Source: Megalonaias nervosa (taxonomy: Eukaryota; Mollusca; Bivalvia; Unionida; Unionidae). Taken from it: DNA of 64,000 nt. This document shows positions 12,418 through 23,985 of the stretch, one piece after another (positions within the stretch are counted from its first letter, which is position 1; each line of letters begins with the position of its first letter). The stretch is taken from contig JAECUM010006720.1 of assembly GCA_016617855.1 (NCBI GenBank), forward strand, positions 35,384 through 99,383, written 5' to 3'. The notes under the pieces are model-generated. The model ran no database searches and was not told the DNA's origin. It saw only the letters and a list, made by a program, of their open reading frames with translations. The translations under genes and the position numbers were made by a program.

Positions 12418-12693
12418 TTTGATGCGGGAGGTAGCGGGTTCAAACGCAGGCCGAGTCATACCAAAGACTTATAAAAATGATACTAACACCTGCCTCGATA
12501 GGCGCTCAGCATTATGAGGTTAGTGTAGTCTTAGGACTGGTCGGCCTGGTGTCAGAATAATGTAACTGGGTGGGACATGATGCTACATGTCTGCGGCATG
12601 ATGCCCCAGCGCTAGACATCACTATAAACTACCACACTGCGGACATCGTAGCGATATGACTGAAAAATTGTTAGACTACGTTACAAATCCAAA

Positions 12694-12735
<42 letters not shown>
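12418..12735 (+). mobile_element. SINE-1 copy 2, 5'-truncated, with long (CA)n tail
   Basis: Sequence starts at the B-box region (gcgggttcaaacgc) and continues through the full SINE-1 body to aaatccaaat, where it passes directly into about 21 CA units (12695-12735). The A-box half of the tRNA head is missing. The body is clearly homologous to copy 1 at 3403-3725. Confidence 0.85.
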
Positions 12736-12736
<1 letters not shown>

Positions 12737-12738
<2 letters not shown>

Positions 12739-12993
12739 ACGTCATGGTCGAAATGTGTAATATGTTAAATGGCCGTATCAAATATTAGTATGGAATTAGT
12801 TTCATTGTACCATGCAATTTATTTTTTTTAAAAATTCATAAAAAAAAAATATTTTTATAAAAATAAACCGATTCGCAATTCGAAAAAACTACACGAAATT
12901 AAATTTGTGACGGCAGGGTCGAAAAGATGTGTAATTTGGCAAAGGGCCGTATCAAATATCGGTATTAATTTTCCAGTTTTACTTGCATGGTTA
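12737..12993. repeat. Diverged direct duplication, about 85-bp unit
   Basis: 12737-12822 and 12908-12993 share gacg(t/g)ca(t/g)ggtcga, ggccgtatcaaata and the following sequence, separated by A/T-rich spacer. Mismatches are common, so the duplication is old. Confidence 0.65.
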
Positions 12994-14012
12994 ATTGCAC
13001 CTACACGGAAACTTTTATTTGTTCGAGGTGTTAATCAGAATGACACACTGTTTAATATCCATACTGACACAGTCTGTTACAGTCGCATTATGAATGGTTA
13101 GCATATTCACCAGGAATTTACACGCGCTTGAAACGAAAAGTTGATTCCTAGAATAACGAACTCTATTTGCTGAAAATGTATTGGCAGGTCCATGTACACA
13201 TTATCGTAACCTGTGTGTTTACGATGTATTATTTGCGGATGACCTGTATTACTGTTTTACCTGTGGTAATGACAGTCTGTAAGAAAAGAAAGGAAACCAG
13301 GTCGAACAAAATTGTCGGAAATACAACTTCAGGCCCTTATATTACCGGTAGGCGAACAGCTTGTCGCACACGTTCCGATACTGTGACGTCGAATTTAACT
13401 GTTTTATTTTCCCTTATGATGATACAATCGTTACACCTACTGTGATGCTTCACATGTTCATAGATATCCCATCTACGTAGTCTATCTACTAACATAAATA
13501 CCGACCTAACTATATTCATGCATAAGTGTGCACCTACATTCCAAATTAACTACATAATATTGAATAAATCCAAGTACATTAATCTTCCTATCCATTCACC
13601 CAGTATTAATATGTACATCGCAACTGACCTGCACAATACTTGCATGTTTGTAGCTTTCATTATCGCTGCATGTGTATTTTTCTGGTCGGCGCAGCGTTAG
13701 AAGAACGTTTTAATGAATTAACCCGACCCGCTTCATTTAGAGCAGTAATCATGGATCAGTATTTTCTATCAACAACTACATATAAACGTAAATGTAAAAA
13801 GAAAGCGCGACAGTTTTACGCAAGAGTTTATAATTGTCAGTTATATACGAGACCCTATCGTTTTATGCAGTATACAGTATTACCGAAGGATAATTGTACA
13901 TTATTCTTATTGTTTAAAAACTTCATTCTGTACGAGATGCACGTATACGTAACATTGACAAGTATAGTGTAAAAACTAGTATAGTGTATCCGTAATTACA
14001 CGAGTGGTGTGC
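12994..14012. other. Non-coding stretch with unassigned short ORFs
   Basis: Plus-strand frames of 92, 60 and 110 codons (13167-13445, 13518-13700, 13640-13972) overlap one another and have no recognisable motif. A hydrophobic stretch occurs in the second. They look like chance frames, and no start context or splice structure convinces me. Confidence 0.4.
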
Positions 14013-14245
14013 AGTTTGGATTTTTAACGTAGCTTGAACAATATGAGTCATGTCACTACGATGTCCGCAGTGTGGCAGTTTATAGTGATGTCTAGCAATG
14101 TGGCATCATGTCCCACCCAGTCAGGTTATTCTGACACTATGCCGTCCAGTCCTAACACTAACCTTTTAATGCTGAGCGCCAAGCGATTCAGCTGCTTGTA
14201 CCATTTTAAAGGTCTTTTGTATGACTGCCGGAATTACTCGTGTGA
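14013..14245 (-). mobile_element. SINE-1 copy 3, partial body
   Basis: Reverse-complement match to the SINE-1 body from the 'gctacgtta' end (14030) to the region just 3' of the tRNA head. The tRNA-like head is lost. The 104-codon plus ORF overlying it is the antisense of the SINE and is not a gene. Confidence 0.8.
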
Positions 14246-14524
14246 ACAACCGCATTGCAGGGAAAAGCAACAAGACCTTCCAAATGAAATATTACTTGAT
14301 GTGAAATACGCTGTGTTGTGGCACAGGAGTCTGACGTTTTATCAATAAAGTACGAAGAAATCTCTGATAACACGAAATCACCTTATCGGTACTATCAATT
14401 AACACATGCAAGCGTGACCCCAATCATCCGCTCGATTCGACTTTTGTCACGCGTCTTTTATCGCTTCAGAATCGCCAAAAGACTGAAAAGCTACACATAT
14501 CCATTCAAAATACAGTAACGTATC
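14246..14524. other. Non-coding gap
   Basis: Short unassigned frame at 14318-14518; nothing else seen. Confidence 0.4.
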
Positions 14525-15038
14525 AACGCATAACTCTCGGAGAGCCATCGCATGAATCTAATCATGCGAATTAACCTTTATTTTCACCATTACGGTCACA
14601 AAATCTTTCTACAGGACTCTATTAGGCGGAAGTAGCCGATTCTGCCACGGGATGAAAAACATGTTGAAAGTAATTTTACAAAATAAAATGTTTAACTTGC
14701 CTTATATTTCAAATTGTATCATATGATGATTTTATATAAATTTCCTGAACAGAAATATCTAAAGTTAGGATAGCAGAAATGAGTTGATGACGTCATCACT
14801 CTTCCAAAGCCGAGACGGATGCTGGATTCGGTAGTATTAAAAGATAACACAGACTCTGCTCCGTGATCGGTACGAATATTAGACCCTAAAGCTTATTTAC
14901 CGCAGGGTAGAATCTGGTGAAATAGGCTACTTTCGCCTGATGGTGTCCTGCAGAAAGACTTTGTGATCGTAATGGTGAAAATAAAGGTTAATTCGCCGGA
15001 TTAGACTCGTGCGATGGTCGTCCGAGAGTTATGCGTTT
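14525..15038. mobile_element. Inverted-repeat (fold-back/MITE-like) element, about 130-bp arms
   Basis: The left arm, 14525 to about 14655, begins aacgcataactctcgg. It is mirrored by the right arm, about 14905-15038, ending ccgagagttatgcgtt. The arms also share ttaacctttattttcacc, a run of pairing near the middle and aagtagcc towards the inside. I estimate roughly 85% arm identity. The loop of about 250 bp has no ORF and carries a TGACGTCA at 14788. I found no convincing target-site duplication. Confidence 0.75.
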
Positions 15039-15704
15039 CCATGTTGGCGCAATTGAATTCCCCCACCAACCCCCCCTCCCCCCAAACAAAAATAGACTGA
15101 CCATGATGCAACCATCTCGCAGGCTACGCCAGAGGTCCCCGATAAGGGAGCTACCACTCCCACTTAATAAACCTTAACAGCTCTGCATTTAGTTTTCAAA
15201 TTGTGTGGGTTGAGGCGTATCCAAAATATCAGAGTAATGGTCGAATTTATTTTAAGCCGAGAGGACCAATTTGTTCTGTATATAGATTAAAGTGGTTGGT
15301 GGATGGCTTAGCAAACTAGGTCAAGTCAAGTCTTCAATCTACATCGATATACGTCACGAGGATCTGCAGCTTTTGATTTCCTGATGTTCAAAGTAATTTT
15401 ATATTAAAATTTAATTTCGTAACTGCACCATAAATTTATATATAAATAACATCTAACTATGCCGTTTGGTAATATGTTTACTAGAAACAGGGTATTGCAA
15501 AAAGCAATTATACTTTTCCCATGTTACACAAACTCTTTAGGATTGTAAACTTTCCTGATTTCTGCTGTCATTCATCTTTACGTTATTCAAATATATATCA
15601 TATTTTCACTTTCTCATAATATGGCTTTTCATATTCGCCGTAACAAATAAATTATACAACAACCGCGACTAGATTCAACAACTTAAATCAACATTTGAAA
15701 AAGT
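15039..15704. other. Non-coding gap
   Basis: Contains a C-rich patch at 15061-15085. No gene or repeat relationship was seen. Confidence 0.4.
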
Positions 15705-15908
15705 GGACCCGGGTGGCCGAGTGGTCTAAAGCGTTCGCCTTTACCAATCACTGCCATCTCACCTCTGTCCCCGTGGGTTCAAGTCTCGGGCAGGGTCAAT
15801 GTGGCTATAAGAGAAAATTTCCAATAGTTTTCCGTGGGTCTGTGGTTCTTACCAGGGTTTTTCTCGGGTTCTTTTTTCACCACTTATACAAGCCGCCAGG
15901 TATTTAAT
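15705..15908 (+). mobile_element. SINE-2 copy 1, tRNA(Leu/Ser)-like head
   Basis: The head carries an A-box-like GGTGGCCGAGTGGTC and a B-box-like gggttcaagtctc. These are typical of SINEs derived from a class II tRNA. The conserved body contains gtgggtctgtggttctt and a T-rich gggtttttctcgggttc. A second copy lies at 28957-29195. The 3' end is truncated relative to that copy, lacking the ggcgttaaaccc end. The 70-codon ORF over it is an artefact. Confidence 0.8.
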
Positions 15909-15951
15909 GGAGCAGCTACTTATTTGAATTTAAATATAAAAATACTGTGAA

Positions 15952-18141
15952 AAACTGTATTCTGGACATGAACATGCTAATCAAACTGTATTCTGGATAT
16001 GAACATAATAATCAAACTCTATTCTGGACATGAACATACTAACCAAACTGTATTCTGGACATGAATATACTAATCAAACTGCATTCTGAACTTATAGGTT
16101 ACTGCATTTGTAGGGGAAAATATGAACGAATTTTTCGGATGGAAATACTGCACGACCTTGGGAATGCAGTATATCCATCCGACAAAACGAGTTCATATTT
16201 TCCCATACAAATCCAGTAACCTTTATATTATATGCTCATTTTCTTATACTACCTAAGGATTAATTATATAAACGAAAATAAACTACAAGAAACAAAGTAA
16301 GCGAATGTATGCCGTATTCCAAACTAATTATACAAGCGTAGATTCATCATTACACAACAACATTATTAATGCGCACGTAACTCCGCCCAGATAAATTTTA
16401 ACTTGGTCGCGCGCTAAACATAAGTTTCGAAAGAAAATGGCGTTTTGGTCTACTTAAAATTGAAATTTGAAGTCATATTGTGAATGAATGCGCATTGCAA
16501 CAACTTTTCCATTTGATCTGGAGTGAATAGATTTTTGGTATTTTTGTCGATTCTACGAAATATCGTGATTATGGACTGGATTTATCTACATGAAGTGCAT
16601 CGGATTTCAGCAGCGTCTGTGCCAATTCTACATGAAATACATCGAATTGAAGCAGGAGGGAGAAGCATGTTGACATCTGCAAGCATATTTCTGTTCTGTC
16701 ACTGAATGTTTGAAATCATAATATGGGAAAATTATGAAGTCTTTCAATTGCAATTATCGAAAAGACGCTATAGAATTTAATGTTTATTTCATTTTGGGTG
16801 CAGTAAGGAGGATGTAATTGCACTTGAAATATACTAGAAATTACAGTACAATTTTTAAATGTGTAATCAAGCTTGAGAATCCATGACATGGCTCATGTAA
16901 TTCGGATTTGCAGAACTAAGAAAGTACATTTTGAGCAAATTCAGGATGTAAAACTGTAAGTATATTTTTTGCCATTCTTATTACCAGCTAAAGAAGACAG
17001 TTTATGCCTTGTCACTTATATGCTATTTGTAAGGACCCTATCTGGCGTCTAAAGCTAGCCTAAATCTGAAACACTGTTTCAAAAAAGTTAACGCGGAATG
17101 TGCCAAAGCAGCTGGTATGTGGCAGTCCACGAAACATCTCCTTTAGTTCATTCAGAAAAACAAATTTAATCAACTAAAACGTAAAGCGTCTACTACGAGA
17201 GTGTACACTATTTGTTTACAAAGTAGTTCCTAATACACTATTGGGCACACGTGAGTTCAATATGAAGTTGCACGCGAGTGCAATATTGTAAAATATTGCC
17301 GATTCTGACAATGAAAAGTTAACGGAGAAAAAAAATGAGCTCATAATAAATGAACATACTATTCAAACTGTATTCTGGACATGAATATACTAATGAAACT
17401 CTATTCTGGACATGAATATACTAATCAAACTGTATTCTGGACATGAACATACTAATCAAACTGTACTTTGGACATGAACACACTAATCACACTGAACTCT
17501 GGACATGAATATACTAATCAAACTGTATTCTGGACAAGAACATACTAAAGAAACTGAACTCTGGACATGAACATACTAATCTCAATATACTCTGGACATG
17601 AATATACTAATCAAACTGTATTTTGGACATGAACATGCTAATCTAAATGTATTCTGGACATAAACATACTAATCAAATTATATTCTGGACATGAACATTC
17701 TAATCAAACTGTACTCTGGACATGAATATATTAATCAAACTGTATTCTGGACTTGAACATACTAATCAAACTGTACTCTGGACATGAATATACTAATCAA
17801 ACCGTATTCTGGACATGAACATACTAGTCTAAATGTACTCTGGACATGAACATACTAGTCAAACTGTATTTTGGACATGAACATTCCAATCAAACTGTAT
17901 TTTGGACATGAACATACTAATCAAACTGAACTCTGGACATGAACATTCTAATCAAACTGAACTCTAGACATGAACATTCTAATCAAAATGCATTTTGGAC
18001 ATGAACATACTAATCAAACTGTATTTTGGACATGAACATTCTAATCAAACTGAACTCTGGACATGAACATACTAATCAAACTGTACACTGGACATGAACA
18101 TACTAAATAAACTGTATTCTGGACATGAATATACTAATCAA
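15952..18141. repeat. 31-bp minisatellite, about 30 units, interrupted by an insertion
   Basis: The unit reads approximately atgaacatactaatc followed by aaactgtattctggac. About four to five units lie at 15952-16090 and about 26 more at 17350-18141, with variants such as actctggac and gaacattctaatc. Between them sits the hairpin-bearing element (16091-17349). Neighbouring variants cluster in blocks, suggesting amplification of multi-unit segments. Confidence 0.9.
16091..17349. mobile_element. Hairpin-bearing dispersed element, copy 1
   Basis: This 1.26-kb sequence interrupts the 31-bp minisatellite and has a second copy at 56739-57972 across nearly its whole length. Near its left end, 16097-16154 and 16164-16221 form a near-perfect hairpin of about 58-bp arms (ggttactg...cagtaacc). 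Internally there are only short chance ORFs. The ends TTATAGG and CATAATA/CATAATAA give only a weak inverted match. No protein domain is visible, so it is a non-autonomous element of unknown class. Confidence 0.8.
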
Positions 18142-19448
18142 GGTTGTAAAAGGGTGACAACTGATTTGATAGCATTAGACACAAACTTACAAGCGATGTC
18201 GCCGATGGAACTCTTGTATCTGCATTAAAATAATCGTAAAACAAATTTTCACCCTTGTGCTAATGTCAGTATTAAGAACTCGTAGCCTACAAGTGAAAAT
18301 GAAACAAATATTTATTCATATCGATGAGTTACGCCAAAGAGTCAAGAGTTTTGTTAATGAGGCAAGACACACTCCCTTTAATTGAATCATGCAGAAAAAA
18401 ATTCTTAAATATCTAATATCGTAAAGAAAAAAAGAATTAGATTATTAGAAAATTTTTTATTGTAAAGCTGGGAGGATTCTGATATAATGCATGAAGTTTC
18501 ATAATAACTAATTAGTAGAGGTTAACCAATCAGTTTGTCTCATGTAACTATACCTATTTTAGGACAGATGTAGCCGTATGCTAAAAAAATGGATATGTTA
18601 GGACTGCGTTCCCTCGGGGTGGGGTCGGGTCGGTATGCAATATTGGCATAATTGCATGATGCTAATTTGTATCTCTTCCAATCAAAAATATATTGAACAA
18701 ATGAGCACCAGATTCAAGAACACATGGGGAATCTGATCGGAAACAAACAAACAACCAAACAAAAAAAACAAAAAAAAACTTTCGGGAAGACGATTTAGCA
18801 TTTAAATACGATCTCGTATCACGAGGCCAACAAATTTGCTACTAGGTCACTGTGGCAAGTGCAACTCTATATGTAACCAACTCATTCTTAAAATCGAGGG
18901 GTGGCAAAGTAAAGTGTAAACATGCAAAAAAATGTAGATAAAAGTCGCTTTAACCTAGAGAAAATATTAGAAAGTGCAAATAGTTCCCACGACCGAAGGC
19001 GGCTAATCAGTGGTTGTAGCAGCCACCTAAGCAACCTCCACAACTGCTGGAGGCACAGGTCCAGTGAGGTCCCAGAGTTCCCATTACACAACATTCATAC
19101 TGGGATTGGGCCTTATAAATAAGTTTTGCGGGGGGTAGGTGGGTGAGTGGGAGAGTAGAATGTTTTGCTTCGTCACTGAGGTTAATCAACTAGGATTATA
19201 GTGCTAGTTTTATCTGACTTCACACACCATCTTATATATTTTGACATTTATGCTGTGGTGTGGGGTCAGAGCCCACTGCCTTTCGAAAAGTTGGAATTCA
19301 CGGCGCCATAGGGTATATGTTTACTACCGGGCCTGGCAAACTCAAACGACCTTAAATCGAGCAATATCTGAACGAAATCGACAGGAAGATGACGTATTGT
19401 CTCATAAATTGCAATTAATGTTTGCTATGTCTTCGATTCGTTTACAGA

Positions 19449-19967
19449 CTACATGGAATTGCAGCATTGACGAAATGTGACCTTGTACTCGACATTTGCA
19501 GTGCTAGTCAATTGTCTATCCAACTTTGTCCGCTTCAGATGTCCAATAGTCACTTGATGTATATACTTTCCAATCTTCGAGCAAAAACAAATCGAAAATA
19601 TTAAATGAAAGTCACTTAATGTTTGTAAAAAAGCGTAAGGACACATCCTTTCAAACATATTTATTTCGAAAACAACGAAAACTCTATCGAAAATTGGAGT
19701 CCCTCCTGCAACGATCACATAAACGACAGGAAATGACGCGATATAGCAACGGCTTACCTTTCTAATTTCTGGATTTCCTGAAAAGTCGCATTCATAATTA
19801 TTCTTGCTAATCCGAATTATATAGGTTCCACACAAATAGATCCTCAAATGAATTTGTACTGTAATGTAGACCACAGTTCCAAAAGCAATCACATCTCGTA
19901 CGAGGGAATTCACTGCATTCAAAATCGAAATGAATTTAATCGTCACAAAAGTTTTTTTTAAAATCAA
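19449..19967 (-). CDS. Unassigned 172-codon ORF (longest in the window)
   Basis: I do not recognise this ORF. The predicted protein has hydrophobic stretches around residues 17-48 and 75-90, an 'NYECDFSGNPEIRK' stretch near residue 58, and Cys scattered without a clear pattern. There is no obvious signal peptide, as the N-terminus is basic-hydrophobic. The frame stays open upstream of neither a TATA-like nor a clear initiator context. Short unassigned frames overlap it on the other strand. In AT-rich DNA a 172-codon chance ORF is uncommon but possible in 64 kb. It could be an exon of a gene extending outside or a relic of an element. Existence as a gene is doubtful. Confidence 0.2.
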   Translation of the reverse strand: MILKKTFVTIKFISILNAVNSLVRDVIAFGTVVYITVQIHLRIYLCGTYIIRISKNNYECDFSGNPEIRKVSRCYIASFPVVYVIVAGGTPIFDRVFVVFEINMFERMCPYAFLQTLSDFHLIFSICFCSKIGKYIHQVTIGHLKRTKLDRQLTSTANVEYKVTFRQCCNSM

Positions 19968-20699
19968 GTCTCAATCTCCTTTTAAGTTTCACTACAAAGA
20001 ATATTTGTGTTTGCTTATGATTCCAAACTATCCAATGAAAGAACAAACACAGATGTGCCTCTGCTGTCAAGGCCAATCCTCCTGCCACATGTACATTGGG
20101 ACTGACCCAGATCATAACTCCGAACCATAAATAGAGAAGCAGATTTTAGTTGCATCAGCAGTGGAACAAAATCCTGTCGATCCAGATTAACTGGATAGTT
20201 ATTCTAATGCACGTTTTGTCAGAGCGTAACTCGAAATTTCAAATTCATGTAGCACAACATATCGCCGTTTCATTTGAATGACTACAGAGCGCGGTACCCT
20301 ACGAAGTTCAAGGTTGCTGGGTGCGCGTGAACACTGCTGTGTCTTCCTTTTGTCGCTCATTGAGCAATGGCCCATTTAAATTTTGCAGAACTTAAATTAC
20401 TTCTCTTTTAGTAGTGTGTTTTGTTTTATTATTCAGTCTTAGGAAAATCATGAATATATAATCAACTGGTTCATACGTTTGAGGGGAAAATAAGCACTTG
20501 TTTTTTTTTATCTGAGTTCTATGGCCCTCCTAAGGTGGTGCCCTATACCAGAGAAAAACCTGCTCATATTTTCACACAGAAATGCCAGAAGCTATAATTA
20601 CGTTCCCGACAGGGACTGACAAGACTACAAAACAGAACATATAAAAACAATATTATACCTTGAATTTACATTATGATTTTTTATGGAAATTTCAATAAG

Positions 20700-20800
20700 A
20701 TATCGCCACATACCGCCTAGGACCTTTAAAAGTATCAAGGAACATACACCGAACTATATTAAACTGGCTGTACTTAGTTCTAATAGCATTCATCACTAAA
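20700..20800 (+). repeat. Short segment related to unit A at 42258-42350
   Basis: ctttaaaagtat, acaccgaactatat and gctgtacttagtt match the same words in the same order in unit A (about 42270-42340) and unit B (about 61475-61535). It is a small dispersed piece of the unit or of an element inside it. Confidence 0.5.
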
Positions 20801-21069
20801 CATTTAAATTATTTTTATTTCATTTACTTTGGTTACATACCAAAAAGATGAAACGTTAATATATTAACACGTCGGGCAGCGTTTAACAGACTATGTCAAT
20901 TTCTTTATGTCAGACGCAGACTAGTTCTCTTTAAGGACATAGATCAAACTGAAAAAAGGAAAATAAGTAAAGTATTCTTACTTAAATTTGCAAATAAGAC
21001 TCATCACACGCTTTGACTCAACAGATCGATTTCTTATTATTTTTTCATGGTTTCCTATATTATTTTGTG

Positions 21070-21073
<4 letters not shown>

Positions 21074-21106
<33 letters not shown>

Positions 21107-21120
21107 AAAAAAAAAAAAAA
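21074..21120. repeat. (TA)n followed by an A tract
   Basis: About 13 TA units followed by about 20 A. Confidence 0.9.
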
Positions 21121-21305
21121 CAACAAAAAAACCCCAAAACAACAACAAATTAAATTAGGTGTCATCAACCTAATTCATATATCCAGACATGCACATTATT
21201 TATCTCAAACTTCTCCTTTAAGTATTAATGCTCCATTTCAATTAATGTATATATCGAAGCATGTTCTATTGTTCATTTTCTAATTAAATCAGTTTCGTAA
21301 AAGGC

Positions 21306-21590
21306 TAATGCGGGAGGTGGCGGGTTCGAACCCAGGTCGAGTCATACCAAAGACTTATAAAAATGGTACTAACATCTGCCTCGCTAGGCGCTCAGCATTG
21401 AGAGGTTAGTGTTAGGACTGGTCGGCCTGGTATCAGGATAATGCTACTGGGTGGGACATGATACTACATGTTTGCGACATGATGCCCCAGTGCTAGACAT
21501 CACTATAAACCGCCACATTGCAGACATCGTAGCGATATGGCTGAAAAATTGTTAAAGCTATGTTAAAAATCTAAATCAAACACACACTGT
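21306..21590 (+). mobile_element. SINE-1 copy 4, 5'-truncated
   Basis: Begins at the B-box side (gcgggttcgaacccag) and carries the whole SINE-1 body to aaatctaaatcaaacaca. The A-box half is missing, as in copy 2, and it starts at nearly the same point (atgcgggaggt). The two may therefore share a truncated progenitor. Confidence 0.85.
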
Positions 21591-21601
21591 AAAACGCTAA
21601 T

Positions 21602-21730
21602 CCATGGCCCCAGTCCTGAACTCCCTATCCGTCTCTGGGACAATGACATGGCCTCAGTCTGACATCTCTATTTGTTTCTGGGACAATGACAGGGTCTCAT
21701 TTCTAGCATCCCTATATGCTTCTGGACAAG
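21602..21730. repeat. Degenerate tandem repeat, about 55-bp unit, about 2.5 copies
   Basis: Successive units contain cagtc(c)tgacatc and tctgggacaatgaca(t/g)gg, drifting by several bases per unit. Confidence 0.7.
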
Positions 21731-21828
21731 TTCCATATATTGCATATCATTTATCACGTATGGGTTGCACTACACTATAACGTTGTTATACTGCTTTGAC
21801 ATGGGTTACATCACAGTATCACGAACAT

Positions 21829-22091
21829 TTAGTGGCACACGGAGCTAAAATGCCGCCCGGTCGAAGGTCCGAGATGCCACCCTCTGCCGCATATTTTAGG
21901 GCGGCGGCTTCATCAAGGGCGACATCACCAATTTTTCTAAATATTATCCGCTTTTACCCCTTCCATTTTTACTTTTCTTTTCCTTTCTTTTTTCCTCTTT
22001 TTTCTTTTTCGTTTTCCCTGTTTTTACCATCCTTACAGAAGTGCTGCCCGTGGCCGTTCGCCCCCATTGCCGCCTATTCGGTACACCAGTG
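21829..22091. mobile_element. hAT-like MITE candidate
   Basis: The left end tagtggcacacgg...gccgccc resembles the reverse complement of the right end (cactggtgtaccga...ggcggca). Both follow the CAGTGGCG-like consensus of hAT terminal inverted repeats. The flanks gaacattta and gaacagtaa could be a decayed 8-9 bp target-site duplication. The interior has a C/T-rich tract (21955-22030) and GC-rich ends unlike the surrounding DNA. The 98-codon ORF across it has a low-complexity Phe/Ser region and is not convincing as a protein. Confidence 0.45.
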
Positions 22092-23102
22092 AGAACAGTA
22101 ATATCACATGCTATATTGATGCTAATAAAGGTGAGAGTTACCTATCAATGCAATTCTGTGTAATAAAGCAGTAGCTTTCATAACTGCTAATCGCATAGAA
22201 TGTTCATATTGACTTGAAAGCTGTTCTTACTTGCCAGTAAATATAATTACATTATTTTTAATTGCCCAACTAAAACTATTCCGTTTTCTCTATTCATTAA
22301 ACGGTCACGGTAAATTCCTAGTTTGTTTAAGCATTCAAACACACGTAGAACTCGAAAGAAATTACAATGTGTACATAATTACCAAATAGCGTTTTAAACA
22401 TTTTTTTTTTTTTGCAAAGAAATTGTCGTTGTAATTTACTTGAGCATATTCTTAAACTGAAGTATATTAAGCACAGTACAATCAGTTTCATTTGTCACAG
22501 AGCCTCCAAGCTCTCAAACGAGTCAATATTAATATTTTATTTTTCCAATTTAGGTCTAAAGGCGTTTCTTTCTTTCGCGTTAAGGGTTTTAAATGAAATA
22601 TTAAAAGCTTTTAAAGAATCACAAATTTTAAATTCACCTCATGGAAATGAAACAAATACTTACGGGTATTAAGACAGGCTCGATGTTTCAAGTAACCCAA
22701 CTAGTGATTAGTCTTTATAATTTATCTAGGCTTATTCTGAAAGTACACTTCCAAGAAAAAGATTTTCCGAAATTCTAAATTGTTTTTCCAAAAGTCGTAA
22801 TTATGTTATGTTATTAGGACAGTCTATTGTCTTGTTAAACATGATATCTTTCTAGGTCAGCAGGTAAACTTCAATGCTGTGTGTTGAAGTCCACTGAATC
22901 TCTTGAATTTCATTTTAATAAACAAAACGGCAAGCAGAACTGACTAGCTGCATTCAATTTCATCTTATCTGCATCACATACCATCTGAAGCTATGAGCAA
23001 AGTATTTTTGCTATAGAAAATTATACCAGAGAAAATGAGTGTAGCGAAGCCCTCCACACCGAACAGTTTGCATAAAATAAATATAACGGAAAAGGCTGAG
23101 CG

Positions 23103-23104
<2 letters not shown>
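22092..23104. other. Non-coding stretch, no gene seen
   Basis: AT-rich; an 86-codon plus frame (22412-22672) has no recognisable features. Confidence 0.4.

Positions 23105-23178
<74 letters not shown>
23105..23178. repeat. (TA)n microsatellite, about 37 units
   Basis: A pure AT dinucleotide tract that generates spurious ORFs on both strands. Confidence 0.95.
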
Positions 23179-23183
<5 letters not shown>

Positions 23184-23359
23184 TCTTTCATACATTTACT
23201 TTTCTTCTAATTTTGCTAAATTTTATTTATTTGGAATGTTTAGGGTTTGGATGTGTAAAGGCTTTTTTTATAACTATTACTAGGTAAATGTGACCACATA
23301 AAGTAGTATCAAGGGACAGTATTGCGAATGCAATATGTCATTACGATGACACTAAGAAG

Positions 23360-23515
23360 ACTTTGGTTTGGTTTGGTTTGGTGCATTACCGTATAGTAAC
23401 ACAAATAGGTTACTTAGTGCCGAGGCAATTGCAGAGGAAACCTTGCTCAAGGACACACCATGGTAGCTGGCCCAGACTGGTCCGATGATAGGATTCAAAC
23501 CACGAGGAGGAGAAT
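23360..23515. repeat. Probable fragment of a dispersed repeat
   Basis: A (TTTGG)n run is followed by a GC-richer segment containing gtgccgaggcaattgc, ctcaaggacacacc and ggattcaaacc. It resembles the 3' parts of retroelements common in marine invertebrate genomes, but no second copy exists in this window, so the call rests on general familiarity. Confidence 0.3.
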
Positions 23516-23669
23516 GCGAAATTTAACATTAAGACGACTCTATATGGACAAAGGGGAATTTAATATTACTGATTTCACTTTTGGAGGAACATGACGGATT
23601 TATACGGGACTGGGAGTTTAACATCACGGAAATGATACTATGATACTATGGCGAGAAAGGGAAATTTGT

Positions 23670-23985
23670 GATTTTTGATTTGTGATTTGGAGTTTTAACG
23701 TAGCTCTAACAATATTTCAGTCATATTTCCACGATGTCTGCACTGTGGCAGTTTATTGTGATGTATAGCACTGGGGCATCATGCCACAGACATGTAGCAT
23801 CATGTCCCACCCAGCAACATTATCCTGACACCAGTCCGACCAGTCCTAACACTAATTTCTTAATGAAGAGCGCCTAGCGAGGCAGGTGTTACTATCATTT
23901 TTTAAAATAAGTCTTTGGTATGACTCGGCCTGCGTTCGAACCCGCGACTTCTCGCATCTGAGGCGGAAGCTGTAACTCCTAAGTC
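23670..23985 (-). mobile_element. SINE-1 copy 5, nearly full length
   Basis: Reverse-complement match to the SINE-1 body, then the B-box (gcgttcgaacccg as written on plus) and a degraded A-box region ending near 23985. It is flanked on both sides by similar words (gggaatttaatattactgat near 23548, gggatttaacattactgat near 24045). It therefore appears to have inserted into, or lies between, a short local repeat. Confidence 0.8.

Larger units (their letters stand above)
18142..21073. other. Non-coding stretch with one long unassigned ORF
   Basis: Apart from the minus-strand ORF at 19449-19967, which is listed separately, this stretch holds only short frames, an A-rich tract at about 18740-18778 and a short repeat-like segment at 20700-20800. 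No host gene was recognised. Confidence 0.4.
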
